Assembly (NCBI GenBank): GCA_903632075.3
Contig: CAHIKZ030000836.1
Location: forward strand, 768,501-832,500
Reading direction: 5' to 3'
Length of the DNA stretch: 64,000 nt
Source of the DNA: Acanthosepion pharaonis
Lineage: Eukaryota; Mollusca; Cephalopoda; Sepiida; Sepiidae
Shown: in pieces, positions 1 to 11,919 of the stretch
How positions within the stretch are numbered: position 1 is the stretch's first letter
Layout: every line of letters begins with the position of its first letter
Program-made: the position numbers and the translations under genes
The notes under the pieces: generated by a model
Databases searched by the model: none
What the model was told of the DNA's origin: nothing
What the model saw: the letters and a program-made list of their open reading frames with translations, nothing else

Positions 1-239
1 CGAGCTTAGCCTGTCTTCACATATTTCCATTTACTCGAATTAATGAGATAACCACATTTCCTGGAGTATTTGCCTGTAAATAAAACCAAAAAAACATGCC
101 AAAGTCTTCATGGTTACTTCTCGAAGAGAAATGATACGAGAATAGTAGCAACTTCGTTTAAAGAATGCACAACGCCCTTTTTCACGGAATTCTTCAAGAA
201 TTACCATGCTGTTCAAAAATATTAGATTTAGGTATCGTT

Positions 240-640
240 TGGTTTGCTTTACAGCATATCACCTCAATAAGTTATTTAATGCCGACAAGATATTTATTGA
301 TGGTAATTTTTTTTTCAAAAATGTATTGATGGTAATATTTTTTCGCAAAAATGTATTGCTGGTAATAATTATTTTCTTCAAAAATTCATTGCTGGTAATA
401 ATTTTTGGCAAAAATCTATAGATGGTATTAAAACCTATTTTTACACTTTCATAGTGCTTTGACCCCAGTTTGGTGGGGTTAACTATTTGCCCATAGCTGG
501 GACCCTAAAAGGTGCTACCATCCCGGGTCAGGGTGAACCAGGTAACACCAGCAATTAAGAGGTGGTTCCATGCTCCTCAAAACCTCCTGATGCTGTCGGA
601 TGTAGTTTATCGTCATCCCCAGGACGCGGATGCAGTTTAT
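240..640. repeat. Dispersed direct repeat, copy 1
   Basis: About 400 bp that recurs at 2445-2850. The first half is a degenerate ~30 bp tandem motif built on TTGCTGGTAATA plus a T/A run. The second half contains GTTAACTATTTGCCCATAGC, a shared GGTGCTAC and CCCGGGTCAGGGTG, and AGAGGTGGTTCCA. No coding signal is recognised; the small ORFs across it are chance. Family unknown. Confidence 0.75.
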
Positions 641-749
641 CGTCTTACCCAGGACATTAGATTTAGGAAACTTTTCTCATTTCCCTTTATTCAAACAGTT
701 AAAATATCATTTTTCTAATGAAATTAAGCCTAAAAACCTCTACGTTTAT

Positions 750-1175
750 CTGTATCAATTCATGACATGGGCGATCATGACTCTCCACTACCATTAATTC
801 CTAGTAGCTCATAATAGCGCCTGTTTTGTTTTTGTTTTTGACATCACTTCAACGTCCATTTCGGTCATCTATTCACATAAGCTCTTCAGGTATGTACCCT
901 GCTTTCATCCGTTGTCCGTTTCGCTGTCAGTATGTCCTGTGGGTGTCATACTCCCCATCCGTCCTACATCATAGAGTGTTCCAGAAATTTCAACTGTAGA
1001 AATCTGATTCTACGTATAAGCGTCCTTTTATTCCGTTCTCTTTAAAACTTCACCCTTGCTTACCCGTCCATGGTATTCTCAACATCCTCTGTACAACCAT
1101 ATTTCTGTTGTCTCAAGCTTTTCTCTCAATTTGTGCGGCATTTGTCCAGCACTGCTTCCTAGATGTTAAATTATA
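750..1175 (-). pseudogene. Decayed RTE-like LINE, C-terminal region
   Basis: Read on the minus strand with several stops and frameshifts, this resembles the C-terminal tail of the same RTE-like reverse transcriptases seen at 11222-11640 and 20285-20890: a short DNRNMVVQRMLRIPWT-like stretch, later a gap in place of the usual GHIMRKEGLENL block, then a Gly/Arg-rich piece. Only the order and a few short stretches match, so the assignment is tentative. Confidence 0.4.
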
Positions 1176-1724
1176 ACTGATATGAGTACGTCAAGGTACG
1201 GTGGCGCCACTTACCATTACCTTGACACACGCATGACTTTGGAGAGAAAAATTCCATCAGGTATTGCTGGTACACTCGTGATACCGTGTATTGAGAGAAG
1301 TCACAATACTTCTGACGGTATTATGCACTCCGATGTGGTGTGATGTTTAGCAAGCTTGTCTCGCCAGAACAAGTTACGACTGGGTAGTGAATTCGATCAT
1401 CACTGATTGGCACATACGTTCCACCTTGTACCACATCTAAGCTTCGCTTAGAAAATCGTCACTATTATTTCCGTTTGAACAATATAATTGAAATGTCTTA
1501 CTCCGAGCAGATTAGCCGGTGTTTACACTGACTCAACCCACGTCGGATTAAAATTAATAAAGATCAAGGCATTCCAATAATGTCAACGTACGGAGGCGCA
1601 ACCCACCTTTACCTTTACATACTGCCCTCCCATAATTTTTGTAACGTAAGTATATATATTATTCTCTTTAGCAAACCTGACATTACCTGTAGTATCGCCT
1701 AATATTTTTAATAGTATAGTATAT

Positions 1725-1975
1725 GCAGGTAGTACACTGGTTAGCGATTCAGCACGAGAAATCGGCGTGCTGTGTTCGAATTCCAGTCGATTTTGTTACA
1801 TTCATTTTCGCGCAAATATCTCTGGCTAGACTATGAATACATCTTTTCTATCTCCAGCTATGGGATAAACAGTAGGGGAATCTCGGGCTGTGAGCTTTGC
1901 TTGGTAACCAGTCTAGAGAAGGACAGCTCTGAATTGACGATTGGCCATGGGGCTAGCCAGGAGCTTCAGGGGTTT
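1725..1975 (+). repeat. tRNA-derived SINE
   Basis: Head with an A-box-like TACACTGGTTAGCG and a B-box-like GTGTTCGAATTCC, then the body shared with other copies here (GTTACATTCATTTTCGCGCA, TCCAGCTATGGG, ACCAGTCTAGAGAAGGAC). It matches the octopus SINE type found again at 8575, 16140, 52010 and 61050. It ends in a poly(T) run near 1975-1990. Confidence 0.7.
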
Positions 1976-2444
1976 TTTTTTTTTTTTTTGTTAGGAAACA
2001 ACATCAGTGACGCTTAACGTTTTGAGGCTGTAGTTCTCTATTCTACGCTCAGAGTTTTCGGAACCCGAGTAAGTAAAATAGGATAAACTGGCTGACAACC
2101 AATCCCGGAGAAGTAAATAAGCTGAAGTCAAAATCGGTTGGGCATGGTACTAGCAACTCTATCCCACGAAAACCTACTGACTACGGAAACCACAACAGTA
2201 TGCCTGACTTATTGTAAGCAGAAGCGCCATATTCCTCAGTGGAGTCTGTGGGATTTGAGGGAATGCATATTTGTAATAGTTATATCAGTTTTTCGTCGTA
2301 AATATGATTTATTTGGTCGTTTATGCGTTCAACGTGTTTGAACACACGATAAACATATGTTCCTTTCTCTTCCTGCCGAAGCAGACTTTCATTTTTGACA
2401 CCAGTAAATTACCAGAGACTTTGTTTTCTGTTTGTTTGTTTTTT

Positions 2445-2850
2445 GTTTTACGGCATATCATCCTCAATGGATTATTTAATGCTGACAACATTTTTTTCCT
2501 GGTAATATTTTGTTTTGTCAAGAATCTATAGCTGGTAATATGATTTTTTTAAAATTATTGATGGTAATATTTTTTCAAAAATATATTGCTGGTCAAAAAA
2601 ATTATCTCTGGTAATAAATTTTACAAAGTATTTCTGGTATTAAAACCAATTTTTTCACTTTCTACCTTTTTACTTCAATTTCCGGGTTAACTATCTGCCC
2701 ATAGCTGGGATCCTAACAGGTGCTACTACCCCGGGTCAGGGTGGACTTAGGAACACCAGCAATTAAGAGGTGGTTCCACGCTCCTCAAAACCTCCTGATC
2801 AAAGGGCTTGCTGTTGGACGTAGTTAATCTTCTTACCCTGGACACGGATG
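2445..2850. repeat. Dispersed direct repeat, copy 2
   Basis: Same element and orientation as 240-640, with several indels in the tandem-motif half and good conservation in the second half. The 1.8 kb between the copies holds a LINE tail and a SINE, so the pair could be flanking repeats of one element or two independent insertions. Confidence 0.75.
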
Positions 2851-3214
2851 TAGTCTATCGCCATACCCAGGACAGAGTCTTCTTTTTGGAAAAAGCCGAT
2901 GTTTTCAAATTAATGTCCTTTGTGACTCTTTTTTTTCAAATCTAGAAAAGGGTGGTTCAATGTCTGTCGCTACAAGTTCCTTCTTTTACGGAACCGTAAA
3001 TGAGGCAATTCTTAAAGTCGATGGAGTAGCAAATGCAGTTCTTTATACGAGAGATTGATTTCATAAACTTCAATTTAACAGCGGCAATAATTCCTTCTGT
3101 TTATTTCCATATTTCTCACCGACAAAACTGGATCTTGAAAAGGAGAAAAATGTCAAGATTTCTATTAATTTTTCACCTTTTTGTAATCACCGGTTCTGTT
3201 GTTTTTTCTTAAAG

Positions 3215-3440
3215 GGACAGTATCTACACCTGTCTATATTTCTGAGATGTGGTATTATAACTATTTACACTATTTACAGAGTTCGGACTGTTGTCGATAT
3301 ATCCTTGTGGAGGAAGTTTTAGTTCGAAATTCCAACGTATGTCACCTGAAGAAGACCGGAGCTTACAACGGCCGAAATCTCCTGAATATGGCAATATAGA
3401 TCAGGACAAAAGTCCGAACGATGTAAACAGTGTAAATAAT
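3215..3440 (+). repeat. 3' part of a tRNA-SINE family (ACCTGAAGAA type)
   Basis: Carries the CACCTGAAGAAGACCGGAGC to GGCCGAAATC block and the closing AAGTCCGAACGATGTAAACA motif seen in full at 3590-3900 and in 52285-53650. The tRNA-like head is missing. Confidence 0.6.
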
Positions 3441-3589
3441 CTATCTTTATATATATTGAGTAAAGTCTCGTATGCTTTAATAAACAAAACCATTTAAAAA
3501 GTTTCTATTTTCAATATTATTGAGGAATATATTTTTTATCATTATCTGTCTATATTTCTGAGATGAGGTATTATGTACACTATTTACAT

Positions 3590-3900
3590 TATTCGGACGA
3601 TGGCACAGTGGATAAAGGCGTTAGTTAGATCCAGTGACAGGACTCAAAGAGTGTGAGTTCAATACCTGGTTAAGGCGGTGGAGAACTTTGAGAGGGGAAT
3701 TAACAGGAGATAACTGACATCCATTAGACATGGCACGTGAAACTAGAACAGTCTACCCCAGTGAGCGAAATAAAGTGTTCAGTTCGACATTCCAACCACC
3801 TGAAGAAAGCCGGAGCGTACAACGGCCGAAACGTTGTGATAAACATGGCGACAAAGATTAGGACAATAGTCCGAATAATGTAAATAGTGTACTTTTGTCA
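3590..3900 (+). repeat. tRNA-derived SINE, ACCTGAAGAA type
   Basis: Head with A box TGGCACAGTGGATAAAGG and B box GTGAGTTCAATACC, a middle block (AACAGGAGATAACTGACATC), then CACCTGAAGAAAGCCGGAGC and CGGCCGAAACGTT, closing with ATAGTCCGAATAATGTAAAT. The CTGAAGA to GAAAC block resembles a hammerhead core but lacks convincing stems I and III. Confidence 0.7.
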
Positions 3901-4588
3901 TGCTATCATAGAACGAAATTCATTATTCCATATTCTCAGATATTTTTTTTTTATATTTCTCAGCAAAGAAATCTCCCAGGTACATATTTACAGTCATCTA
4001 GAGGACAGAATTCTCTTAACTAATTCCGGACAAAATGCTTTTTGCCAGTTTAATATCTACAGTCAGTCTAATTGCGAAAGATTAATTATTCGAATGAACT
4101 GTTTGGCTGACAGTCTAGACGATTTCTTGTAAATCCTCCTGTCGATGAATATGCGTGCTTGATATGAATTATAGTGTTCATTTAGGTTACCGGACGATCT
4201 CTTTTGATAAACGTTGTTGTAAACTATTCACTTTGCATCAGTTTTTGTTGTTGCTTTTAAACATGCTATTCAAATATGCCCCAACAGATATGCTTCGCAT
4301 TTTTTTTAAGGAGTAAGTGATTTTGGCTCAATACAGATTCACTTTCATTATAATCTGTAAATTTTCAGGACATTGATAGTGGGGTGATTTTTCGTTGCTT
4401 TTTCCCCCGTTTTAGATTCAGAGTTCTTTTTCTGGTAGGTTGGCTGCAACTCGAAGCATGAGAGCTCAATCAATTGTGATATAAATAAAACTTACCTCTC
4501 AAAGGTGAAAAGATCGATTCATACCTTTTCCAAAGTCGTTAGTGCAAAATTAAAATCAATAAACTAAGCAACCATTTATCTCTAAAGT

Positions 4589-4590
4589 AT

Positions 4591-4656
<66 letters not shown>
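4589..4656. repeat. (AC)n(AT)n microsatellite
   Basis: About 26 bp of AC followed by about 40 bp of AT. It creates the false ORFs rich in Tyr-Ile and Cys-Val on both strands. Confidence 0.95.
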
Positions 4657-4660
<4 letters not shown>

Positions 4661-4862
4661 AAACTTGACTAATGCATGGAATAATAATGCAACACAAAAA
4701 ATACTTCGAACAAAATGTATTGAAACAAGAAAGTGTACACAATATTTACATATAGTCTTTTGTATATTCCTGGTAAGACCGTTCCTGGAGAATGTGTTGG
4801 CTGAGTCGCAATCAGGCAGAGTCTCTGGTTGAATCTCTTGATATATATTTATATATATATGC

Positions 4863-4973
<111 letters not shown>

Positions 4974-5339
4974 AATAAAATCCAAAATTACCTCATATGG
5001 GGAATACACTATTTCGGCAGACAAAGATATTGGTCATCTGTCTTATCATCCCCGGCGTGGACTGAGTTCGTGTCTATGTAGATATGGGTGCAGGAAGTAG
5101 AATTTAACTGTGAAAGCTAAAAAAAGAAATCAACCTGTCGAAAAACTGATACCGAATCTATCCATTCCAATGTTTCAGTCAGGCGAAATGTACGAGTGAT
5201 GGGTCAGGGGAGGGTGGAAGGTTTGGATTTGGCTTGCTTATTCCGCTTTCAACCATCACAGTCATTATATTTGTAGACTTGTAAAATCTATGCTACTGAA
5301 TGAGCGAATGCATCTCCTATGAGGGCACGGACTTTTTTT

Positions 5340-5705
5340 AGTTTATCTTTCGCTATCACGAGTCCCGTAAGCCCTTAGGGTTGTAGGGGCACAACACGCA
5401 CTGTAGCCGCAGTGGTGTTTCCTGGGTAATATAACCTGATGAAGCCAAGATGGTTTGAATTCAGACTTTTCCTTTTCTCAATCTGGTTGCCAACCAAGGT
5501 TCTAGGACCCAGTCTGCCTTGCTATTTACGCGAAGATGGAGTTTTGAATTCAGATTTATCATTCCCATAATATCAGAGTTTACCCATTGCTGGAAGGAGG
5601 TGAAATGGATTTATACCTTTCCCAGGGTTAGTAGCACGTATGTGAAAATAATGATCTCAACTGGAATTCGAACTCAATCCTCAATCCGAGTCACTATACC
5701 ACTAG
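5340..5705 (-). repeat. tRNA-derived SINE, minus strand
   Basis: The reverse complement carries the head (B-box-like GAGTTCGAATTCCAGTTGAG at 5658-5677), the AATACCCTTGGGAAAGG-like block and the TTGGCAACCAGATTGAGAAA block near 5480. The head is at the right end (5640-5705). Confidence 0.6.
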
Positions 5706-6089
5706 TTCACCACAACCCCCACCCCCACCAATTTTAATCCATTCTTTAAAAATCTAAACATTGAAAGGTCAACATTTAATCTGCGTGTAATCAAACTATG
5801 TAAAAATCGAAAATATATGTTTTCATTTTCTTTTCGTTGCAGAAAAACATGCAATGATTGATCGTTTTCCAGTGGATTGGTGAAATCAATTGAAGTGTGA
5901 CTAGAAATTTGACGTAAGTTCATGCCTTCACCAATCAGATAGGGGCAAGCTATTTTCCTTTCTTCGAGAAGGCTTCGTAACTTAGCAATCGGTGAGTATA
6001 GCATTTGGTTGTATCATAAAGTTTTGGATTCACGATGAGTTATAATGTTTCCTTTTGATCTTTTTTTGGTTAATTTTTACAATATGCCA

Positions 6090-6360
6090 ACCCTTGTTGG
6101 GCTATCTAATGTTGGTTGGTTTTATATCGAAGTGCCTATTTAGTTAGGTTCGTTAATTTTAGGACATGTCAACTCTTGTTGAGTTATTTAATGTTAGATT
6201 TTGTACAAGGAACACGATGGGGGTCAAATTCAATACTCAATCGTAATGACCAGCCTCGTTAATCATTACCCCATACCAAAGTTCATATTTAGTTAAGTTG
6301 GTTAATTTTAGCACATGTCAACAATTTTGGGGACATTTAATGTTAAATTTTGTATGTGGA
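6090..6360. repeat. Degenerate tandem repeat
   Basis: The phrase TTTAGTTAGGTTCGTTAATT followed by ACATGTCAACTCTTG and TTTAATGTTAGATTTTGTA recurs two to three times with a spacing of roughly 80-170 bp. No coding capacity recognised. Confidence 0.55.
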
Positions 6361-6721
6361 ATCCAATTAAGATCGAAGTCACTCTTCAGAATCAATAAAC
6401 TAGCCTCAGAACTTCTTGTTCAAGTATTTTAAAGTGCTTATTTATTAAGATTTTTTTTCAAAGTCACATATAGAGCCAATTTGGTGATCATTGAACACAC
6501 AAGGAATGAACTTCAAGACTAGATCGTTAGCCACTGGGAGATGCTCAAGATGGAGATCAGAGTTCAACGTACCCTTTGGGATTGAAAAATCTGTTTATGC
6601 TACTATTCTGGATCAATTTTAATAAACTTTGATTATGTCAGCATTGCAATGGTGCTGGTTCTCTAAGGTTCAATTAAAACTGGGACCCGCAATTGTTAAA
6701 TGAGGGAGAAATATATATTTA

Positions 6722-7157
6722 GAATGGAGGAAAATAAATGCAAAACAGTGGACATCAAAATGGTGGTTTCAGAAATTTCACTTTAGAGATAAGGATATTC
6801 TGATTAATTATAAAGAATCCTACGAATCTCATCAATGATGTCGATTTGAGAGAGAGAGAGAGAGAGAAACTGAAAAACTAAAGCCATTACCATCTCCAAA
6901 AAATTCTTACTCTCCAAAAATATTTAAAATAAGGAATTAATACTTTTATCTGTTCTTTTTAATTACGGAAACTTTTCTAGTTGGAATGTTGGAAAATAAA
7001 TGGACTTCAAATCTGTGGTTTCAGAGATTTTCTTTTAGAAATAAGAATATTCTGATTAATTCTGAAAATGCTCCACGAACCTCATCAATGACTTCGTATT
7101 GAGAGAGAGGGAGATAAAAAAAACTGAAAAACTGAAACTATTATTATCTTCAAAATC
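6722..7157. repeat. Tandem duplication of ~175 bp (6722-6895 and 6983-7157)
   Basis: Both halves contain GGAAAATAAATG, GTGGTTTCAGA, ATTCTGATTAATT, TCATCAATGA and a short GA run followed by AAACTGAAAAACT. The ~90 bp between them is unrelated. Confidence 0.7.
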
Positions 7158-7160
7158 TAT

Positions 7161-7437
7161 GTTAGCAATGTTGGTTTAATTCTGACTGAAGCTGTGTGGG
7201 TTCATTTTGTGCTGATACTTATTGGAAAAGCCTGCATACATCTTTCCCTGTGCCCTATTCCAATTGAGAGATGACCGCTAAAACTGGGGATTCTTTCCTA
7301 CCACTAGTAACATATCAGCTAGAATTTTCTTGTTGTTGGGTCATTTGATAGTTTCATTTCATTTCAAACAATGAACCCGTATTGAATATAAATGTGACTA
7401 GAGTTTAAGGATTTATTCTTGGAGGTATGAGGGCATG

Positions 7438-7440
<3 letters not shown>
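7161..7440 (+). repeat. Outer inverted-repeat arm, left
   Basis: 280 bp that reappears as reverse complement at 10661-10940 with scattered mismatches. Shared phrases include CTGACTGAAGCTGTGTGGGT, CATACATCTTTCCCTGTGCC and GAGGGCATGTTA. The arm ends at a (TA)n array (7439-7484), and its partner begins next to a short (TA)n. No coding signal. Confidence 0.88.
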
Positions 7441-7485
<45 letters not shown>

Positions 7486-7699
7486 GTTTGAATAAAAGAC
7501 AGACCCCGTTAAGATTCCATGTAATAAGCTATTTCACCATAACCCCTTTAACAGGGTTCTGGATCATCAGACTTTACTTCCAAAAGCTGAAATGAAAAAT
7601 CTAGTGGTCTGTCTTTTATTCAAACATATCTGCTCTGAATTTTACATTGAGCTCTCTGGATATCATCCTCCTCAGGTCTACCCATACGGATTACCCTAA

Positions 7700-7739
<40 letters not shown>
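7439..7739. repeat. Foldback flanked by (TA)n arrays
   Basis: (TA)n at 7439-7484 and 7701-7739 enclose an inverted pair: TGAATAAAAGACAGACC at 7488-7504 and its reverse complement at 7608-7624. The minus strand has CTGATGA at 7565-7571 followed by a long imperfect hairpin and GAAA, a hammerhead-like order, but stem I is not convincing. Confidence 0.65.
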
Positions 7740-7741
<2 letters not shown>

Positions 7742-7744
7742 CGT

Positions 7745-7830
7745 ATATTTAGGCGTCAATTTTTCATTAATGCATGTTTCATTAAATAATATAGACAAGT
7801 TTTGTCTATTTATTTTAAATAAGTTCCTTT
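7745..7830 (-). repeat. TAGACAA-hairpin repeat unit, copy 1
   Basis: Contains the TAGACAAGTTTTGTCTA hairpin and CATGTTTCATTAAATAATA. The same unit lies in reverse at 8108-8165 and 8908-8985 and in related form at 23900-23945 and 24220-24290, nearly always next to (TA)n. Confidence 0.6.
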
Positions 7831-8107
7831 CATATTGTTTGATTAGCTTAATAACATTATCATTGAAAGAAGAAAGGAAATCACCATATTGATACATGTT
7901 TAAATCCAATCTTAGCTTTCGGCTTACATAAGCCATTATCAAAGATGACAATTACATTTCAATATATCAACCAATACACGGACGAAACAATTATGATAGT
8001 CTGTTTTTGTTGCATAAAAAAAAATTTCAAAGCAACAACTAACTCGTGTATACGAGACGCGGAAATGAAAATCGCGTCGCATCTCGTGACGTCACACATG
8101 ACCACGC

Positions 8108-8159
8108 GAGACTTAAAATAAATAGGCAAAACTCGTCTATATTATTTAATGAAACATGC

Positions 8160-8228
<69 letters not shown>
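8108..8228 (+). repeat. TAGACAA-hairpin unit plus (TA)n
   Basis: The unit AATAGGCAAAACTCGTCTAT and TTTAATGAAACATG runs directly into a 65 bp (TA)n array (8164-8228). Confidence 0.65.
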
Positions 8229-8233
<5 letters not shown>

Positions 8234-8574
8234 AAAGGTTAATGGTCAGAGTTTAATTGGATCAGGGAACAGTAGTAGAAGTAGAAGTTGAATTATCTTA
8301 TGTTGTTGATTCTAGCTTCTCCAATTTCTAACTAGCACGTTGCGCTATTCCACTTGCTGACAACCAAAGATTCTCCATTCTTATAATTAGTAGTTCAACC
8401 TTTATTCTCACTTTTCTTTAATGATTTTCCTAGGATTTCTCCTGTTTACATTCTGTGCGACAGACACAGGGGACACTTATTAACAAACATCCATAAAAGG
8501 TAAAAAAAATGAACCAATCGTATATCGTGCTATAATCGATGCGACAATATATATACTGTAATGATCACTTTGAG

Positions 8575-8825
8575 GAGACAGGGTGGCGTAATTGATAGCA
8601 GCTCGGATTATGAAATCGATACAGCCCAGTTCGAATTCCAATCGAATCCATTAAATTCATTTACGTGCTAATACCCTTGGGAAAAGTATGAATCCGTTCT
8701 TCTCCCTCCCCCAGCAATGGGTAAATAGCAGGGCAGATTGGGTTCTATGTCCTTGGGTGTCAACTGGTCTAGGAGAAGGACGACTCTGAATTCAAAACCT
8801 GATCCTCCAGGTTGGGGGTTATGCA
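8575..8825 (+). repeat. tRNA-derived SINE
   Basis: Best-preserved copy of its family in the window. A-box-like GTGGCGTAATTGATAGC, B-box CAGTTCGAATTCC, then AATACCCTTGGGAAAAGTAT, CAGCAATGGGTAAATAGC, CAACTGGTCTAGGAGAAGGA. Confidence 0.8.
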
Positions 8826-8907
8826 GTAGGCTAACAACTTACTCACTTAAAACTGGCTTTTTACAGAAACTGTAACGATATATTGCGGAATGACAATATG
8901 AAAGGAA

Positions 8908-8982
8908 CTTACTTAAAATAAATAGACAAAACTTGTCTATATTATTTAATGAAACATGAATTAATGAAAAAATGCTGCCTAA

Positions 8983-9049
<67 letters not shown>
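8908..9049 (+). repeat. TAGACAA-hairpin unit plus (TA)n
   Basis: AATAGACAAAACTTGTCTAT, TTTAATGAAACATG, then (TA)n at 8989-9049. It abuts the left arm of the Tc1 element, which appears to have inserted into the TA array. Confidence 0.65.
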
Positions 9050-9052
<3 letters not shown>

Positions 9053-9056
9053 ATTA

Positions 9057-10647
9057 GCGGCCATAATATAAGGAACGGAAACAACAAAGACATAAATATG
9101 TGTATTACTTAAAAAGTATTGCATGATTAGCCATGAAATCTTTACAGAATAAAGATTATGGTATAATACATAAATATTATACAAAGTTACAAAAATTTAC
9201 ATAATAGTTTGTTTTTTTTAAATAAAGATTAAATGAAACATAAGAAATAAGCTACTGGACAAAAGTTAAGGAACGATGTTAATAATTTGCATAAACTTTT
9301 AATTTACATTGTTAAAAAACTCGATGGAGTAAAAGTTCATTTATCATTAGGACTTTATTTTTAAGCAATATGGCAAATTCTACTCGCAAAACGCTCTATT
9401 TTGAAGAAAAAACTCATCAACTATCAAGAAAAAAGTCAATTTTAGAAATTTCTGATATTGTTCATAGGTCTAAAAGTGTTGTTCATCGTGTAATTAGCAG
9501 GTATAAAACCGATAAAACGTTAGATGCAAAACCAAAAACTGGCAGACCTCCAAAAACATCGCAAAGAGAAGATCGAAGAATTGTTAGAATATCTACAAAA
9601 AACTGTTTTGAAACTGCTACATCAATTGCCCGTAAATTTAATGAAGAGACAGATAATAAGATCTCAAGGAAAATGGTTGCTCGCAGGTTAAAAAAATGCA
9701 GGATTGCATGCCCGTATTCCAGCTTCGAAACCTTTCATTTCAAAGCGAAACCAAAGGGCACGCCTGGAGTATGCGAGAGAACATGTTGTTTGGACTGACG
9801 CACAATAGGATAGAGTTCATTTCAGTGACGAGTCCAAGTTTACTATATTTGGTTCTGAGGGCAAAACTTACGTACGCCGTAGAACAGGTGAAAGGCTGTC
9901 TTCTCAATGTGTCAAGAAAACCGTTAAGTTTGGTGGCGTCAGTGTGATGGTGTGGGGAATGGTTTCATCTGCAGGAGTTCACCCTATCATCCGCGTACAT
10001 GGCAATATCAATGCTGAGATTTACAAAAGCTTTTTCAGCAGCATGTGGTATTAAGATTACACCATAATCTTTATGAATCTCCTATTTTCATGCAGGACAA
10101 TGTACCTTGCCACAAGGCTCAGAAGGTTATGGCTTTATTTGAAGAAAAAGGAATCGCCCTAATGAAGTGGTCAGCCCAGAGCCCCGACCTGAACCCAAGA
10201 GAAAATGCTTGGAAGATAATTGGAGAAAGGGCTCAGGAAAGAAACCCGAAAAAACAGGATCACCTATGGGAGTTATTGAAAGACGAATGGGAGGGAATTA
10301 CTGCTGATTTTGCAGGAAATTAATTAGATCTTGTGGTCGACAATGCAGAGAAGTCATTGAAAATAAGGGGATGTTTGCCAAATATTAAATTTTGTTGATA
10401 TTTTGTTCACAATCAATTATTAACAAGATCATTCCTTAACTTTTGTCGAGTAGCTTATTTCCTTTGTTCCATTTAATTTTTATTTAAATAAAACAAGCTA
10501 TTATGTAAATTTTTGTAACTTTGTATAATATTTATGCATTACACCCTAATCTTTATTCGGTAAAAATTTCATTGCTAATCATTCATTACTTTTTAAGTAA
10601 TACACATATTATTTTCTGTGTTGTTTCCGTTCCTATATTATGGCTGC
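9057..10647 (+). mobile_element. Tc1-like DNA transposon with ~230 bp terminal inverted repeats
   Basis: Arms 9057-9287 and about 10413-10647 are inverted copies (outer phrases CGGCCATAATATAAGGAACG, TACTTAAAAAGTA; inner phrase ACAAAAGTTAAGGAA). Both outer ends meet (TA)n, as expected for a TA-target element. A defective DD34E transposase lies between. The end could instead be the inner TACTGGACAAAAGTTAAGG motif, which would leave the outer arms as a separate palindrome; one long TIR is simpler. Confidence 0.85.
9370..10323 (+). pseudogene. Tc1-like transposase (DD34E), frameshifted
   Basis: The N-terminal 140 residues (9370 to about 9750) read as a paired-like HTH region with GRPPKTS between the two HTH parts. 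The frame then shifts by +1 near 9755, runs to about 10035 with one TAG stop near 9806, and shifts back for 10045-10323. All three catalytic acidic residues remain: Asp in HFSDESK, Asp in FMQDN, and Glu in NPRE exactly 34 residues after the second Asp (the usual motif is NPIE). Two frameshifts and one stop make it inactive, though the decay is modest. It lies inside matching inverted repeats. Confidence 0.9.
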
Positions 10648-10660
10648 TATATATATATAT

Positions 10661-10940
10661 AACATGCCCTCATAGCTCCAAGGATAAATCCTTATACTGT
10701 AGTCACATTTACATTCAATACAAGTTCATTGTTTGGTAATGAAATGAAACTATCAAATGACCCAACAATAAGAAATTTCTAGCTGATATGGCACTAGTGG
10801 TAGGAAAGAATCCTTGGCTTGAGCGATCATCTCTCAATTGGAATAGGGCACAGGGAAAGATGTATGCAGGCTTTTCCAATGAGTATCAGCACAAAATTAA
10901 CCCACACAGCTTCAGTCAGAATCCAACCGAAATTGCTAAC
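10661..10940 (-). repeat. Outer inverted-repeat arm, right
   Basis: Reverse-complement partner of 7161-7440. It begins directly after a short (TA)n that bounds the Tc1 element. The short ORF at 10788-10970 is incidental. Confidence 0.88.
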
Positions 10941-11221
10941 AAAGATCTTCAGGAATCAAAAAGAAGATAGAAAAGAACACATGTTTTATTAAATAGGAAA
11001 GCAAAGACCAATAAATAATTCAAGCTGAATTCGATGTTAAGCTGAATTAACATTTTTAACAGAGGACATAAAATGTGACACCGAAAGCCAAAGTCACACT
11101 GGAATGTCACTTTCCAAGAACTACACAAAAGACTAAGGAAACGTGGGGGACATTGAAATGGTGAAAGATACCTTCCAACAGCGAAGCAAAATATTAAGAA
11201 AATATCTTTAGAAACGAAAAA

Positions 11222-11640
11222 AATATTGTTGACTTGTTAATACTGGAAATGTTCCTCCCATATGAAGATGAGAGATGGGGCAATAGAAATGTGGTTCTAC
11301 AGAAGGATACCGAGAATAACATGGATAGAGAAGTCTTAAGGAAAAATGAAACAAAAATGTTGCTTATACTTGAATCAGAAAAAGAAAATATTTATGGGAT
11401 ACCTAATGAGGAAAGGGGTTTGGAGAATTTGGCACTCACAAGATATATTGAAGCCAAGAGGGACGCATAGCGAATAATCTATTTAACGAGCTTGTGTAAA
11501 TCGATGTCAGAACAGGGAGAAGGAAGAGTGGTATAAAGACAAAACTTACTAAGAGCTACAAAGGGTAGGAAGTTATGGAGAGCCATAATCGCTCACGTCC
11601 TCAAAGCAAACGGCACATAGAAGGAGAAGTTACTCAATGT
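11222..11640 (+). pseudogene. RTE-like LINE, C-terminal fragment
   Basis: With stops and shifts removed by eye, the order matches the C-terminal tail of RTE-like endonuclease-reverse transcriptases common in octopus: a basic region, RGLENLALTRYIEAKRD, a SMSEQGEG stretch, LLRATKGRKLWRAIIAHVLK and a terminal Gly-Thr. No catalytic RT motifs are present, so it is a 5'-truncated insertion. Confidence 0.7.
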
Positions 11641-11919
11641 GTTAATAAGTGTTCGTGTAGATTTACGTGGGTGTGTTTTGTGCATGTACATGCGTTTGTT
11701 TCGAATAGATCCGGTCTTTCTAAGCCTAATAAAAATTAACATTCGATTTATGTGTGAAAAAACGTTCAATTAAATTCAATATAGAAAACAGTAGATTATG
11801 TAAAGAATTATACATATTTACAATGTAAAATACATCCATTTATTGATGCACCGAGGTATTTCTCAATATCATGTCCTTCATTGTTATTTACATCTGAGAA
11901 GGATAATACTTTATATTAA

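Noticed and set aside
3781..3870. CTGAAGA...GGCCGAAACG block of the SINE as a hammerhead
   Set aside because: CTGANGA and GAAA fit, and a GGCC helix is possible, but no stem III, UH triplet or stem I could be paired in this copy or in those at 3350, 52350 and 53560.
7500..7600. Minus-strand CTGATGA with long hairpin as a hammerhead
   Set aside because: Helix II and GAAA are suggestive, but stem I shows at most one or two pairs.
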